From Schistosoma haematobium (Eukaryota; Platyhelminthes; Trematoda; Strigeidida; Schistosomatidae), in NCBI RefSeq assembly GCF_000699445.3, contig NC_067200.1, forward strand, positions 11,325,450 to 11,389,449: a stretch of DNA of 64,000 nucleotides, in the 5' to 3' direction. Below are positions 9,462 through 21,700 of this stretch, piece by piece. The notes beneath the pieces are model-generated. The model was not told the DNA's origin and made no database searches. It saw nothing but the letters and a program-made list of their open reading frames with translations. Positions within the stretch are counted from its first letter, which is position 1, and the number at the start of each line of letters is the position of its first letter. Position numbers and translations under genes: made by a program.

Positions 9462-11222
9462 ATGGGATAAGGGGGTCACGTATTTCTTCTGTACACATAA
9501 ATTGGGGTTATATGTACGAATTCCAATGGCTTCAGCTATATGTAGGTGACGGGAACGGACTCCGTCGGGAAAAGATGGAGGTATGCGATAGATAACTCGA
9601 AATGATTTCGATTTATCTACAGCATGACCGCTATCAATAAGATGTGCTAGTATAGAACTGCGAATAGTTTTTCTCTGACCCTTTATGTACCAAGTTGGTA
9701 GATGTTCATTCATTCGTTGGTTAAGTTGCCTGGTAGTACGCCCTATATAGCTATCTCCACAGGAGCAGCTGAATTTGTAAATGCACATGGAAGGGGCCAA
9801 CTCAGGTAACTTATCCTTCGTTTGAGTAGACATCGCTGGTCGACAAGAGAAGGTCAACGCAAGATTGGCCGCGTAGAATGTCCTGGTGATTACTTTAGTT
9901 AACCTACATTTCAGAGTGTCACTAGCCACATCCGCGTTGAATTGGACTTTCATGTATAAAGGTTTCTTGCGAACAGTCGAAATCTCCGACTTCTTTATTA
10001 TATCATGCATGTACTTCTTAATGAACGCGCTGGGGTAGCCGATCTCGGTCAGTGAGTTGTTGATAAATTCAAGCTCCTGACTTAGAGTATCTACTGTACA
10101 GATCTTTTTTGCTCTGCTAGTGAGACATCTGACCAAATTTCTCTTGTAACGGATGGGTGTGAAACTGCAGAAGTGAGTATATTGGCATGAAGAGGGGTTT
10201 CTTCTATACACGCTTCTACTTAATGTGCCGTCACTTCGTCTGTTTAGTGTGACGTCAAGGAAGTTCAGCTTCTTATCATGCCCCCTTTCACCAGTGAAAG
10301 TGATCGCTGGGTGAACACTGTTAAATTGGTCTAGGAGTTCCTCTTTACTAGTGTTTTGATCTACGATAATGAAGGTATCGTCAATGTATCGGCAATATAA
10401 ATCAAGTTTCTTAATAGTCTCATTGAGAGGTCCATTTTCTAGCTTTGCTAGGAAGAGATCAGCTAAAATCGGGCCTAGAGGCGAGCCCATGGCTATCCCG
10501 TCTATTTGTCTATAGTAAGTATTGTTGAAGACAAAATGTACATTCAGAGTGCATCTTAGGAGCAGTTCCCTTAGGCTATCGTTAGGCAATCCGATGTTGA
10601 TTTGTTTTTCTGATATTTGCTTGCATATAAAATCAATAGTCCCTATAAGTGGTACGTTGGTGAACAAAGATCCTACATCCAATGAGATCATATTTTTCAT
10701 ACTGACATTAATATTTTCTACTTTGGATGTGAAGTTGAAGACATCTTTTACACTATTTCTAACAGCTGATTTGTGTAAAGGTTCTAAGATTCGTACTAGC
10801 CACTTTGCGATTTTGTGGTAAGGAGAATTATACATATCTAGAACTGGGCGTAGAGGAAGACCCGATTTATGTACTTTAGGCAAACCATACAGTCGTGGTG
10901 TAAATGATCCAGTCGGCTTAATTGAATCGTAAATCTCGGTCGTAATTATTCCCTTTTTCGTTAGATCTTTAAGGAAATTGGCCAATTGTCTTTCTACTTT
11001 ATTAGTGATGTCACAATTACTAGTAATTTTCTGAAATTTGCTAGAATCGCTAAGCATTGTTTCCATTTTTCCCATGTAATCATTTTTGTTCATGAGAACT
11101 ATACCTCCTCCTTTATCTGGTTTGGTTATGGTCAGGGTTTCATCTTTTCTTAGTTTCGTTAGAGAGTCTCGGTGCTGCTTGGTTAGTAGGTGATTTGTGG
11201 TACCCTTGCTATTCCCTTCCAT
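9441..11222 (-). CDS. PLE-1 reverse transcriptase with GIY-YIG endonuclease
   Basis: A 593-codon uninterrupted frame encodes a Penelope-like retroelement protein, which copies its RNA into DNA at a nick made by its own endonuclease. Motifs in order are: KPDKG (34-38), the PLE signature; YGLPKVHK (112-119); LDVGSLFTN (181-189, catalytic Asp); AMGSPLGP (244-251); the YIDD active site (279-282); NFLDVTL (320-326); and a C-terminal GIY-YIG domain with CIYKFSCSCGDSYIG (480-494), EH near 506-507, HLIDSGH (527-533) and AEAIG (563-567). Compared with PLE-2 it lacks most of the region before KPDKG. The ATG lies in the palindromic CCATGG at the inverted-repeat edge, so the start may be accidental. The long open frame suggests recent insertion. 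It lies on the opposite strand to the surrounding GT8 gene, upstream of its promoter. Confidence 0.92.
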   Translation of the reverse strand: MEGNSKGTTNHLLTKQHRDSLTKLRKDETLTITKPDKGGGIVLMNKNDYMGKMETMLSDSSKFQKITSNCDITNKVERQLANFLKDLTKKGIITTEIYDSIKPTGSFTPRLYGLPKVHKSGLPLRPVLDMYNSPYHKIAKWLVRILEPLHKSAVRNSVKDVFNFTSKVENINVSMKNMISLDVGSLFTNVPLIGTIDFICKQISEKQINIGLPNDSLRELLLRCTLNVHFVFNNTYYRQIDGIAMGSPLGPILADLFLAKLENGPLNETIKKLDLYCRYIDDTFIIVDQNTSKEELLDQFNSVHPAITFTGERGHDKKLNFLDVTLNRRSDGTLSRSVYRRNPSSCQYTHFCSFTPIRYKRNLVRCLTSRAKKICTVDTLSQELEFINNSLTEIGYPSAFIKKYMHDIIKKSEISTVRKKPLYMKVQFNADVASDTLKCRLTKVITRTFYAANLALTFSCRPAMSTQTKDKLPELAPSMCIYKFSCSCGDSYIGRTTRQLNQRMNEHLPTWYIKGQRKTIRSSILAHLIDSGHAVDKSKSFRVIYRIPPSFPDGVRSRHLHIAEAIGIRTYNPNLCVQKKYVTPLSHPWPVIT

Positions 11223-11277
11223 GGCCGGTTATAACTTAACTAACAATTTTTTATTTATTTATTTATTTAAATTTTAT
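11219..11277 (-). repeat. PLE-1 terminal inverted repeat, right arm
   Basis: This is the reverse-complement partner of 9404-9461, with a perfect 30-bp core (11219-11248) followed by an AT-rich near match. It carries the PLE-1 start codon. Confidence 0.85.
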
Positions 11278-11730
11278 TATTGTCATTATTTATTTTATTC
11301 TATTTGTGTTATCGTTAACCTTATTTTCACATCTAGTATTTGTTTGTAATTTTCCACCTCTTTGTATTCTTCACTATCTAATTATTTACACACATCTTAT
11401 TACGTAATGATTTTAATGTTTCGTGATTACTATTCCTAGTCTATTTACCCATGTTTGACTTTCTATTCCCAACCTTTAACTATTGATAAGAGTTTTGTTA
11501 TTGTATTTTATTATTCTTACTATTATTAGTTCACCTGTCTTCCTACTATAAACTTGTATTTTTACCTATTATGTGTAGAGACTTATTCTATTGCATTGTG
11601 ATTATTGACCCATATTGCCTTGATTGGTTTAAAATTTTCGTACAAATATTCATGTATATTAGAGTAAAGCCTGATGACGATCTAATTGAAAACAATTGTT
11701 CGCTTATATGTGTTGTTCATAACAGTGAGC
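11249..11730 (+). repeat. inverted PLE end (pLTR-like) upstream of PLE-1
   Basis: Starting at the inverted repeat, the plus strand looks like PLE 3' non-coding sequence placed backwards in front of the frame. It resembles the AT-rich end beside PLE-3 (5700-5940), for example around 'ttacgtaatga'. It ends near 'gcctgatgacgatctaattg' (11668-11687), a decayed hammerhead-like motif. PLEs often carry such inverted partial ends. The overlapping 114-aa plus frame (11571-11915) is not recognisable. Confidence 0.5.
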
Positions 11731-12265
11731 CTGATAAAAATATAGCTTCGATATTTTCTACAACTCAGAATATGGGACTGTTGAAGAAATGTCTTTATTG
11801 GTATGATGAGGAGACATTCAAAACATCACCAACTTTGTTTACTTTACTCTGTGCAATTCATGTTATGAACTTTGATATTATTTTTCCCTTTATGTATGTC
11901 GTAATTCATGATTAAAAGTAGGAATTCATATGTGTACACATTCAATAGGTTTGGAAAACCGCACTAAGCTTTATATCCATCAACTACCGTTCTTAACTAC
12001 GAACATCCAGCTTTATCATGATTTCAAAAAGTATTTCCGAATGCAGTACAGCAAGGTTGTCTATTCATTCTGAATTAATAGATATGGCGGAGACTTCAGC
12101 AACGTTATATGGCCGACGAAAATTTTTTTGTGTATTCATTATCTGATAGTACAAAAATAATTTACCATCAAGAAATATATAACAATTAATTACTTTAAAA
12201 CCAATAAAAAATAACAAAACACAAACAATAGGAGTATCAAATTATCTGCCAAATACTGTCACAAA
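11730..12265. other. AT-rich interval before the GT8 gene promoter
   Basis: No recognisable feature was found. Confidence 0.35.
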
Positions 12266-12269
12266 ATGC

Positions 12270-12385
12270 ATTATTTTGATTGGTTGCTAAGGCGTTGTTA
12301 TATATCACAGAGACAATCTCCTATTATGATTGGACAATTTGAAACTGCTTTCTGATTGGGTGATTTTTCTTATATACATTTTGTA
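12270..12385 (+). promoter_or_regulatory. candidate promoter of the LARGE-like gene
   Basis: Three ATTGG boxes (inverted CCAAT) lie at 12279-12283, 12329-12333 and 12355-12359. TATATA follows at 12371-12376, about 245 bp before the ATG at 12620. Spacing and order suit an RNA polymerase II promoter. This is inference from motifs only. Confidence 0.4.
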
Positions 12386-12619
12386 TCAACCACAAGAAAA
12401 TGCATTTTCTGACGTAAATGAATAACCAACTAGCCTGTTGTGGTCAGTAGTTCATTTCATTTTAATTAAATTGTTACTCAACCAATTATTCTATATGTCC
12501 CGTATATTTTTACAATAAAATTGACCGTAACTTGTAAAACAAAAAAATAGAAATTTATTATTACTCTACGTGAAAGTTGCTAACATTTATACACTCATTA
12601 CTATTGTGAATACATAATT

Positions 12620-12754
12620 ATGTCATCGGAATATCGTTTAGTTGCACTATTGCTATTTGTTACATTATGGATTTATATTATTTATGAAATAAAACATTCA
12701 TCAATGATTATACTGGGTGGAGAATTTGATCCAGTTTGTAAATATAAAATGAAG
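12620..12754 (+). CDS. LARGE-like GT8, exon 1 (signal anchor)
   Basis: This exon has ATG at 12620, 45 codons and a phase 0 donor (AAG|gtgagt). The hydrophobic stretch RLVALLLFVTLWIYIIY near the N-terminus is a type II membrane anchor. Confidence 0.8.
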
Positions 12755-15700
12755 GTGAGTAATGTCTTTTTTCTTGGCACTGAAACGGATATTTTTTGTG
12801 TAAATATGTATGTATATAGTGGTATGTGCTACTCATATCGACAGATATAAGTAGTATGCTTATAAAAAAAAGGCAGAAACACATTTTTACTCAGCATCAT
12901 TTGTGTTCAGTATTACTTCCATCTGTAATTCAGTGTGATAAATTGTCCCGTATAATATTCATTATATTTTAGTGTGACATTTATTTAGAATGATACTCTT
13001 TGTACTAACTTAATGTGAACTTCGTTTGTCCATCATACATTTTGGTAATTCTATGGAATACTGATTTTTTTGGTATTTCCTTTATATCAGTTGTGTTTGA
13101 GTGATATTCATTGACCAATGATCAAATGTGAGTACAATCGATTTATAATTGAATGTAGTTTAATTTCATTGGTTTATGTCGTGTACTACTACTACTGCTA
13201 CTACTACTACTGCTACTACTACTACGGAGGAGGAGGAGGATGAAATAAATCTTCATTCGCCATCAGTTTTATCATATTCTCTACGTTGTACAAATAAATC
13301 AAATAGCAGTTTATCCTATTCGTGCAGTTTACTATCATTTTATCTCTATATTTAAGAATATCTAACTGAAAAAGAATTAAACTAGCGAAGGTTTGTTCTG
13401 TGAGCTGGATGGTTCGACCGTTGAACTTTCATCGTCCTTCTGAACATCATCAGCACGAACGTCCGGTAGAAGTCAAGTGTTCGAAGTTCTCCACATATGG
13501 TTTACAGCTTGTCCTGTAGACCTCGATGTCGAGCTCCACGACCAAACCATCCAGAGAATAAATGTCCATCAAAATCATCCACCTGATCAACAAATCTTCA
13601 CCATCTCAGAAGAATTAAATTGTAGGTATTATTAAGAAGCAACTATAATCCATATTTATATGTAAAATAAGTTTAAATATCAATCACATAACACAATAAG
13701 CAATTATAAATTGATACTTTTCAGCTCTGAACTTGACTATATGTATGATCGCTTGTAGGTTTCATTTAATGTTTAATTATAAGGAACTTTTCAGGTTATT
13801 CATGAGTAATATTTTCATCTGTTTAACCGTAAATTGTGTCGAACATTAAGCTGTTCACTAAATATGTTAAAGTGAGTTCTAATTTCTTATCTGGATAATG
13901 TTTTCTTTTGAAGTTATTCGAGATGTTTACTTTCGACAGTTTCCATCCTATTAATTTACTTGCTTCTAATAATAATAGTAATATTCTTTAGATATTTAAA
14001 CAACGTGAAATAAGTTGAAAATCAAGTATTGTGTTGTGAATTATCCGATTCTGACTTTGATATGAAAGCTTCTTAATCCTATATAAAATCAGTACTCCCT
14101 ACTTAATGAAATGCAGTTTTTCTTGACGTAATTGAGTGAACGTTCTAGTTATAAGTAGTAAAGTTTTGTGTTTTTCGATTGATCCAGTCAGAAATAACTT
14201 TTAAAATGACTTCATTATTCTCTTTTATACCTTAAACATAAACTAATAAATCTCTAGTATTTGAACATTTGATAATTAAAACGAAATAACTTGGTTTTAT
14301 TACCAATAAACCACGCAATATTGTGGATTGATTGAATTTAGACAATAACCCCATTAAATGTCGGTTCACTGATCTGGAGACTAAGTGTTTGGGAGAAAGA
14401 CCGAATGCTCTGGGCTCGATTATAACCTGTGGGGTCATGGATGTGCACTGCTGAGTAGTCCCATACTATGACGAAAAAGATGTTCAGTACTTCCACGTTT
14501 TCAGTGATTGTCTAACCGTCATCGGTTCATACTTTCAATACAACTCAGCAATCGTTACAACCCTATTCTGACAAGTTTTGACAAGTAATGGAAATGTAGA
14601 CAGAAATAAGTAGGACTAAACATACTTCAGTCTGAATTATGCTGTTCATCCTTTCATCAATTAGATTTCTAAATCTTAAAGAGATCAATGGTATACATTG
14701 AGAATTGACTGTACTTCATTTCAAAGTGCTTATGTTTCGTCAAAACCCTTGGTTTACCAACAAATTAACCATAATATTTTAAAAAAATGATATTTACGTT
14801 TACAAGCACGATTACTATAGTAAGCGGAGTATAGTATACGAAATTGATAGTTCATGATCCATGAAAACGTCCTTCTAATGTACGAACTATAATACCATCA
14901 TTATTACCATTATCATTATTGCTATTTGTAAATTATTATCTAGCGTATGTTAGTCAGCTTCAGATATATTATTCACCATCGTTCAACAAGACTTAATGAT
15001 AATGCACTTGAGGTCACTTGACCTGACCCATGGAAATACTCTTTATTGTAATAATGATAATGATTTACATTCCAAATATCGAAAACTATGGTAACTGATT
15101 TAAGGTCAAATAGTATTGACAAATTTTCTAATAAATATGAGTGAAGTTAACAATCACAATTGTAATATACTGATGAATATAGAAGTATCAATATTAATAT
15201 TACTTATAAATGAAATGTTGAGATAGATGTGTGGTAGAAAATTAAAACAATCACTATAGATATTATATGTGAAAATTCTATTTGAGATCATTTCAGAGAT
15301 TGAAATTTAAAATCATTCCAACGTTTCGTCCAGTAAACTTGTCTGGACTTCTTCAGGATAATAATCAAAGTCATCAAAGAATTATATAATGTTTAACAAT
15401 CAGATCAAATCTTTACTGTGCTTATCCAGTCATATCCAGATGATGACTTTAGTAAACAGGATAACATGAGTCAGTTATATGTAAATCATGTGAAGAGTTT
15501 ATAGTGTCAAAATAAATGACTGAATGAGTTGTTTGTCTGTGTATGTGTAAGCTTGAGTTAGTAAGAGTTGATATTGAGATTAGATGGTGGTTGGAGGTAG
15601 TCAACAGGAAACCCTGGACCCGGGTTTCGTGCTACTTGGCACTCGTCAGCAAGGTGTACCTGTAATCATGAGGGAACTGGTGCTCCCTGACGGATTAGAC

Positions 15701-18700
15701 CTTGTGTCACCCAGCTTCACAGTCAGAGACGTTACCACTGAGCTATCCGAGCCACAATAGCTTTCGATCTGCACTAACGAGGACTAGACACTCATGAAAT
15801 TGATCACCACCCAGTGATCAATCAACTGTGAAGCTGGGTGACACGAGACCGAATCCGTCAGGGAGCACCAGTTCCCTCAAGATTACAGGTACACCTTGCT
15901 GACGAGTGCCAAGTAGCACGAAACCCGGGTCCAGGGTTTCCTGTTGACTACTTCCAACCACCATCTAATCTCAATATGTAGTGCCCGCAGTGTCGAGTCA
16001 GCTAGACTGGTGGCCACATTACACCATGATCGATAGCATTCAATCTGTACTAACAAGGACTAGACACACATGAAATTGATCGCCACCCAGTGATCAATCA
16101 TTTGTGAATAGTTGATATTCGATGTTAATTTGTTTTTGTGTGAAGGAAAAATAAAAGTGCAATTTCAATGTTGAAATTATTTTTCAATCATTGATGTGCA
16201 TGTAAAATGAGAATCCTCAAATACATAATTGTAGTCTTAAAATAACCCATATGAATTCCAATCAGAATAACGATGCATGTGAAACAGCTTGTTAACAAAC
16301 ATTTGCCAAATACTTGCGAGTTGGATATATTATCTTTTCCGTTCGGGCTCTTCTTCCTAGCCCAAATATACAACACTTCTGTCAATCGTTCTTTATCTAT
16401 GCTCTAAAGTTTCAGAAGTGTCATACACATAGTTCCCTTTATCATTTTGAAAAGAGCAAGAACAAAGATTCTAGCAGAATAGCATGAATTCATTTTATTT
16501 CGTAGGATCTCGTCAACTGTTTAAAAACTGTGATATTTAAAAATCATAACTGCTTAATGGGTTTAAATTGCTAACTGGATATTGTAAATATATACCTAAT
16601 GTGAAAGAATATTCTACAACATTAATTGTGACAACATTTCAAAAATGGCATTAAAAAGAAGAATATATTTGTAAAATCTCAGCGAATGAATTTTAAGTAA
16701 ATCCAACGTTTCGCCTGGCAATCTGGTCCAAGCTTTTTCAAGGAAAATATAATCAAACAACAAAATTATCGAATATAAATAGGTACATGGTTCTTCGGTT
16801 TACTGTATACTGAATAAGTCATCCAATCAACGTGAAGGATTTTTTATAAATAGGTATTTGCATTAATGTGTAAGAGACATGTTTATATGAAAAATAATAA
16901 AGGTCAAACAAATAACATTTATTGAAGCCTTGACTATACGAAAATTGAAACCCCATTTATGTGTTCAAAAAACAATTTGTACTTACACTTAACCTACCCT
17001 GGTAGTACTGATTTACTATCCAGAGTGGTAATCACATTTGTTTTTGTGTACTTTAATATTTTTTCTTTGTTATGAATTACCCTTAATCTGTCTAGTTGAC
17101 CTTTTAATTTTTTATATATAAATGTTCTTAACAAGTATATGTGTGATCAGATTGTTCGAAATGTATTGCGCAAATATATCACATAATTCTGATAAACTAC
17201 GTCTTCTCATTGCATTATCGAAATTTATCAAAGAGACTAATTGTTTTAAATAAAAGTTCATTTGAAAATAACCAAGGGGAGAGAAAGAATAAGAAATTGT
17301 CGTGTTATCCTAGGCCATAGAATGACTTAAGGATTACAAGGTAAATTCAAGGTTATGACAAATTGTTTTTGTACACATAAGGACAAGGTATGTGTTATGG
17401 AACCAAAAACGTGTTAAGATAACAGAATGTGTTTATACACAAGTGATGTGAGAAGAAATTTCATTCAACTAAATACTGACTACGGTCTGTGTATATTAAG
17501 AAAACAGATCATTTTTATATATGAAATGAATCAAAAAATGCCACAGCCTGCATTAAATGAAGATAAATATAAGTAAACAAAATAAAAGAGGAATGTATAT
17601 GTAATTGAAAGTGTGTGTTATTTTAATGTTCCAGTCAATTGTTTAACATATTCAGATAAGATAACGGATTTGAATCATTGAACGTATTATCTATCAATTA
17701 GTTACTATGGCATAGATATATCAAATTGCAAAAAGGAGATCAGGTTTACTTATTAATTATTAGTTGCCATGGGACAGCTAGTTGTATTCCATCTCTCCTA
17801 TTAATATTGTTTGAATTAGCCCATATATGTAGGGCTTCGGCTGTTAGTCGTTCTTTGTAAGAATTGAATCCTTTTTGAATGATTCTCGTGCCATTGAAAT
17901 CAACTGTATGACCCGATTCAATCGAGTGTAATGCTATCGCTGATCTGTTCTCAAGCTTTTTTACATCAATTGAGGATTTAGAAATGTGTTTTAAGCACAG
18001 TTTGTGTTCCTTCACCCTCACATTCAGTTGCCTAGATGTTTCACCTACATACGTTGCATTACAGTCATTACATTTTATTTCATAAACACAATTCTGTTGA
18101 TCATCCTTGTGTATTGGATCTTTGGTTCTTACTAGTTTTGATCTTAGAGTATTGTTTGTTCGAAAGAATACTCTTATATTTTGACGATTTAAAATCCTTC
18201 TGATGTCTTCTGAGATACCTTTACGATATGGGATCACTACTGTGTTCATCCAATCTTGCTTAACTCTTTTTTTAAAAATATCATTCCGTTCTTCATTCTT
18301 AATTATTCTTTTAATAAAACCTTTCGGATAATTATTCATTAATAGAGTGGATACAACTGAATTCATTTCCATTTTTATATCATTCGGTTCAGTGACAAGT
18401 TTTTTTTACTCTGGTGATCAAATTTTTGGCCGCTGTCACTTTGGTCGAGTGTGGATGCGCAGACTTAAAATCTAAAAATTTTCCTGAATATGTAGGCCTT
18501 CGGAATATATTAATTTTTAAACAATCATTATCCTTCCTTTCAACCAGGCAGTCTAGAAAAGGTAATCTGCGTTCAGGCGATTCCAGCTCTTTAGTAAACT
18601 TGATTTTGTCATCTAAGCTGTTGAACCGTTGGAATAGTTCGTCTAAACTATCTCGTTTTATAATGACAAAGCTATCATCCACGTATCTTACTTCCAAATT

Positions 18701-21700
18701 TTTGGTGGAATGGAACACATTGAGATAGCAATTGTTTCCAATGAATGCATGAATAAATTATCCACAATTGGAGAGACAGGTGATCCCATAGCCACACCTT
18801 CTGTTTGTCTGTACAGAACTCCTCGACAAATGAAAACCATCGTATGTAAGCAAAGTTCCAACGCTCTAATAATGTCTGAGGGGTCTAGAAGGCGACGCTG
18901 TTTAAGATCAGTGTCAGAATCTAACAGGTTATACACAATATCTGAAGCTTTTTTAACAGTAACATTAGTGAACAATGAGCAAACATCAAAACTTGCCATT
19001 ATTTCATCCTCTTCTATCCGAATATTACTGACAATGTTTTTGAAATCATTAGAATTTTTTACTCCATATTTTATTACGCGTTCATATGGTTTAAGAATTT
19101 TGGCCAAGTATCTAGAAAGATTATAAGTTGGTGAACTAATGTAATCAATCACAGGTCTTAGTGGTACATCTGTTTTGTGTATTTTTGATAGGCCATGAAA
19201 TCTACACGGGTTATTGCTTTTTGAATATAAAGAGAACCATAAAGATGATCCTAGTTTGGTCTTTAAATATGTTTAAGGCAGGCTCGATCAACGGAATAAT
19301 TTTAGAGGCCGAAATCCGTGTTCTGTTCGTATTGAAATTGAGACCTTTTTTAAGTATTGAAAGTTCGTGTTGATTTAACTGTCTATCAGATAGATTTACC
19401 ACTATTTTGTTTATATCGAGTTCCTTGGATTTATTTTTAATCTCATCATTGTTGGATTTCGACGAATGTTTAAACATTTGTTCAAATTTTCTTATTTGAC
19501 GTCTTTTTGTGATTTGGTTATAACAGTTATCTCTATGTTTCAAAAATTCATTAACATTTGTTTTTAATTCTGGTGGTATAATTAGTGATAAAGCACTATC
19601 AATGTTTGCTATACGTGAACGTAGGGATGAATTTGTAAAATTCATTCGCTGAGATTTTACAAATATATTCTTCTTTTTAATGTCTCAAATTAACTCGGCG
19701 CCCAAATATTGTGAAACTATTCGTTCAAATTCAGACGAAAGTTCTTAATTATTATTCTGCAATCGCATAAAATTATCGAAGAAAATGTACAATTGGTATA
19801 ACCACCGGAAGTAAGATACGTGGATGATAGCTTTGTCATTATAAAACGAGATAGTTTAGACGAACTATTCCAACGGTTCAACAGCTTAGATGACAAAATC
19901 AAGTTTACTAAAGAGCTGGAATCGCCTGAACGCAGATTACCTTTTCTAGACTGCCTGGTTGAAAGGAAGGATAATGATTGTTTAAAAATTAATATATTCC
20001 GAAGGCCTACATATTCAGGAAAATTTTTAGATTTTAAGTCTGCGCATCCACACTCGACCAAAGTGACAGCGGCCAAAAATTTGATCACCAGAGTAAAAAA
20101 AAACTTGTCACTGAACCGAATGATATAAAAATGGAAATGAATTTAGTTGTATCCACTCTATTAATGAATAATTATCCGAAAGGTTTTATTAAAAGAATAA
20201 TTAAGAATGAAGAACGGAATGATATTTTTAAAAAAAGAGTTAAGCAAGATTGGATGAACACAGTAGTGATCCCATATCGTAAAGGTATCTCAGAAGACAT
20301 CAGAAGGATTTTAAATCGTCAAAATATAAGAGTATTCTTTCGAACAAACAATACTCTAAGATCAAAACTAGTAAGAACCAAAGATCCAATACACAAGGAT
20401 GATCAACAGAATTGTGTTTATGAAATAAAATGTAATGACTGTAATGCAACGTATGTAGGTGAAACATCTAGGCAACTGAATGTGAGGGTGAAGGAACACA
20501 AACTGTGCTTAAAACACATTTCTAAATCCTCAATTGATGTAAAAAGCTTGAGAACAGATCAGCGATAGCATTACACTCGATTGAATCGGGTCATACAGTT
20601 GATTTCAATGGCACGAGAATCATTCAAAAAGGATTCAATTCTTACAAAGAACGACTAACAGCCGAAGCCCTACATATATGGGCTAATTCAAACAATATTA
20701 ATAGGAGAGATGGAATACAACTAGCTGTCCCATGGCAACTAATAATTAATAAGTAAACCTGATCTCCTTTTTGCAATTTGATATATCTATGCCATAGTAA
20801 CTAATTGATAGATAATACGTTCAATGATTCAAATCCGTTATCTTATCTGAATATGTTAAACAATTGACTGGAACATTAAAATAACACACACTTTCAATTA
20901 CATATACATTCCTCTTTTATTTTGTTTACTTATATTTATCTTCATTTAATGCAGGCTGTGGCATTTTTTGATTCATTTCATATATAAAAATGATCTGTTT
21001 TCTTAATATACACAGACCGTAGTCAGTATTTAGTTGAATGAAATTTCTTCTCACATCACTTGTGTATAAACACATTCTGTTATCTTAACACGTTTTTGGT
21101 TCCATAACACATACCTTGTCCTTATGTGTACAAAAACAATTTGTCATAACCTTGAATTTACCTTGTAATCCTTAAGTCATTCTATGGCCTAGGATAACAC
21201 GACAATTTCTTATTCTTTCTCTCCCTTGGTTATTTTCAAATGAACTTTTATTTAAAACAATTAGTCTCTTTGATAAATTTCGATAATGCAATGAGAAGAC
21301 GTAGTTTATCAGAATTATGTGATATATTTGCGCAATACATTTCGAACAATCTGATCACACATATACTTGTTAAGAACATTTATATATAAAAATTAAAAGG
21401 TCAACTAGACAGATTAAGGGTAATTCATAACAAAGAAAAAATATTAAAGTACACAAAAACAAATGTGATTACCACTCTGGATAGTAAATCAGTACTACCA
21501 GGGTAGGTTAAGTGTAAGTACAAATTGTTTTTTGAACACATAAATGGGGTTTCAATTTTCGTATAGTCAAGGCTTCAATAAATGTTATTTGTTTGACCTT
21601 TATTATTTTTCATATAAACATGTCTCTTACACATTAATGCAAATACCTATTTATAAAAAATCCTTCACGTTGATTGGATGACTTATTCAGTATACAGTAA

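Larger units (their letters stand above)
15579..15975. repeat. SINE-II inverted pair, tails outward
   Basis: A minus copy (about 15579-15825) faces a plus copy (about 15826-15975). The outer about 150 bp arms are nearly perfect reverse complements from 'gagattagatggtggttgga' inward, including both hammerheads. The minus copy has the whole tRNA-like head (GATAGCTCAGTGGTAACG as box A, AGGTCTAATCC as decayed box B). The plus copy starts inside the head at 'aactgtgaagctgggtgaca'. Confidence 0.8.

Noticed and set aside
10522..10821. 99-aa plus-strand frame
   Set aside because: Antisense shadow inside the PLE-1 gene.
15700..15760. tRNA gene on the minus strand
   Set aside because: It is the SINE-II head, with a damaged box B and repeat flanks.
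18414..19126. plus-strand frames of 104 and 138 aa
   Set aside because: Antisense shadows of the PLE-2 reverse transcriptase.
19717..20088. 123-aa minus-strand protein
   Set aside because: Antisense of the inverted PLE-2 copy. It repeats the shadow at 18414-18728.
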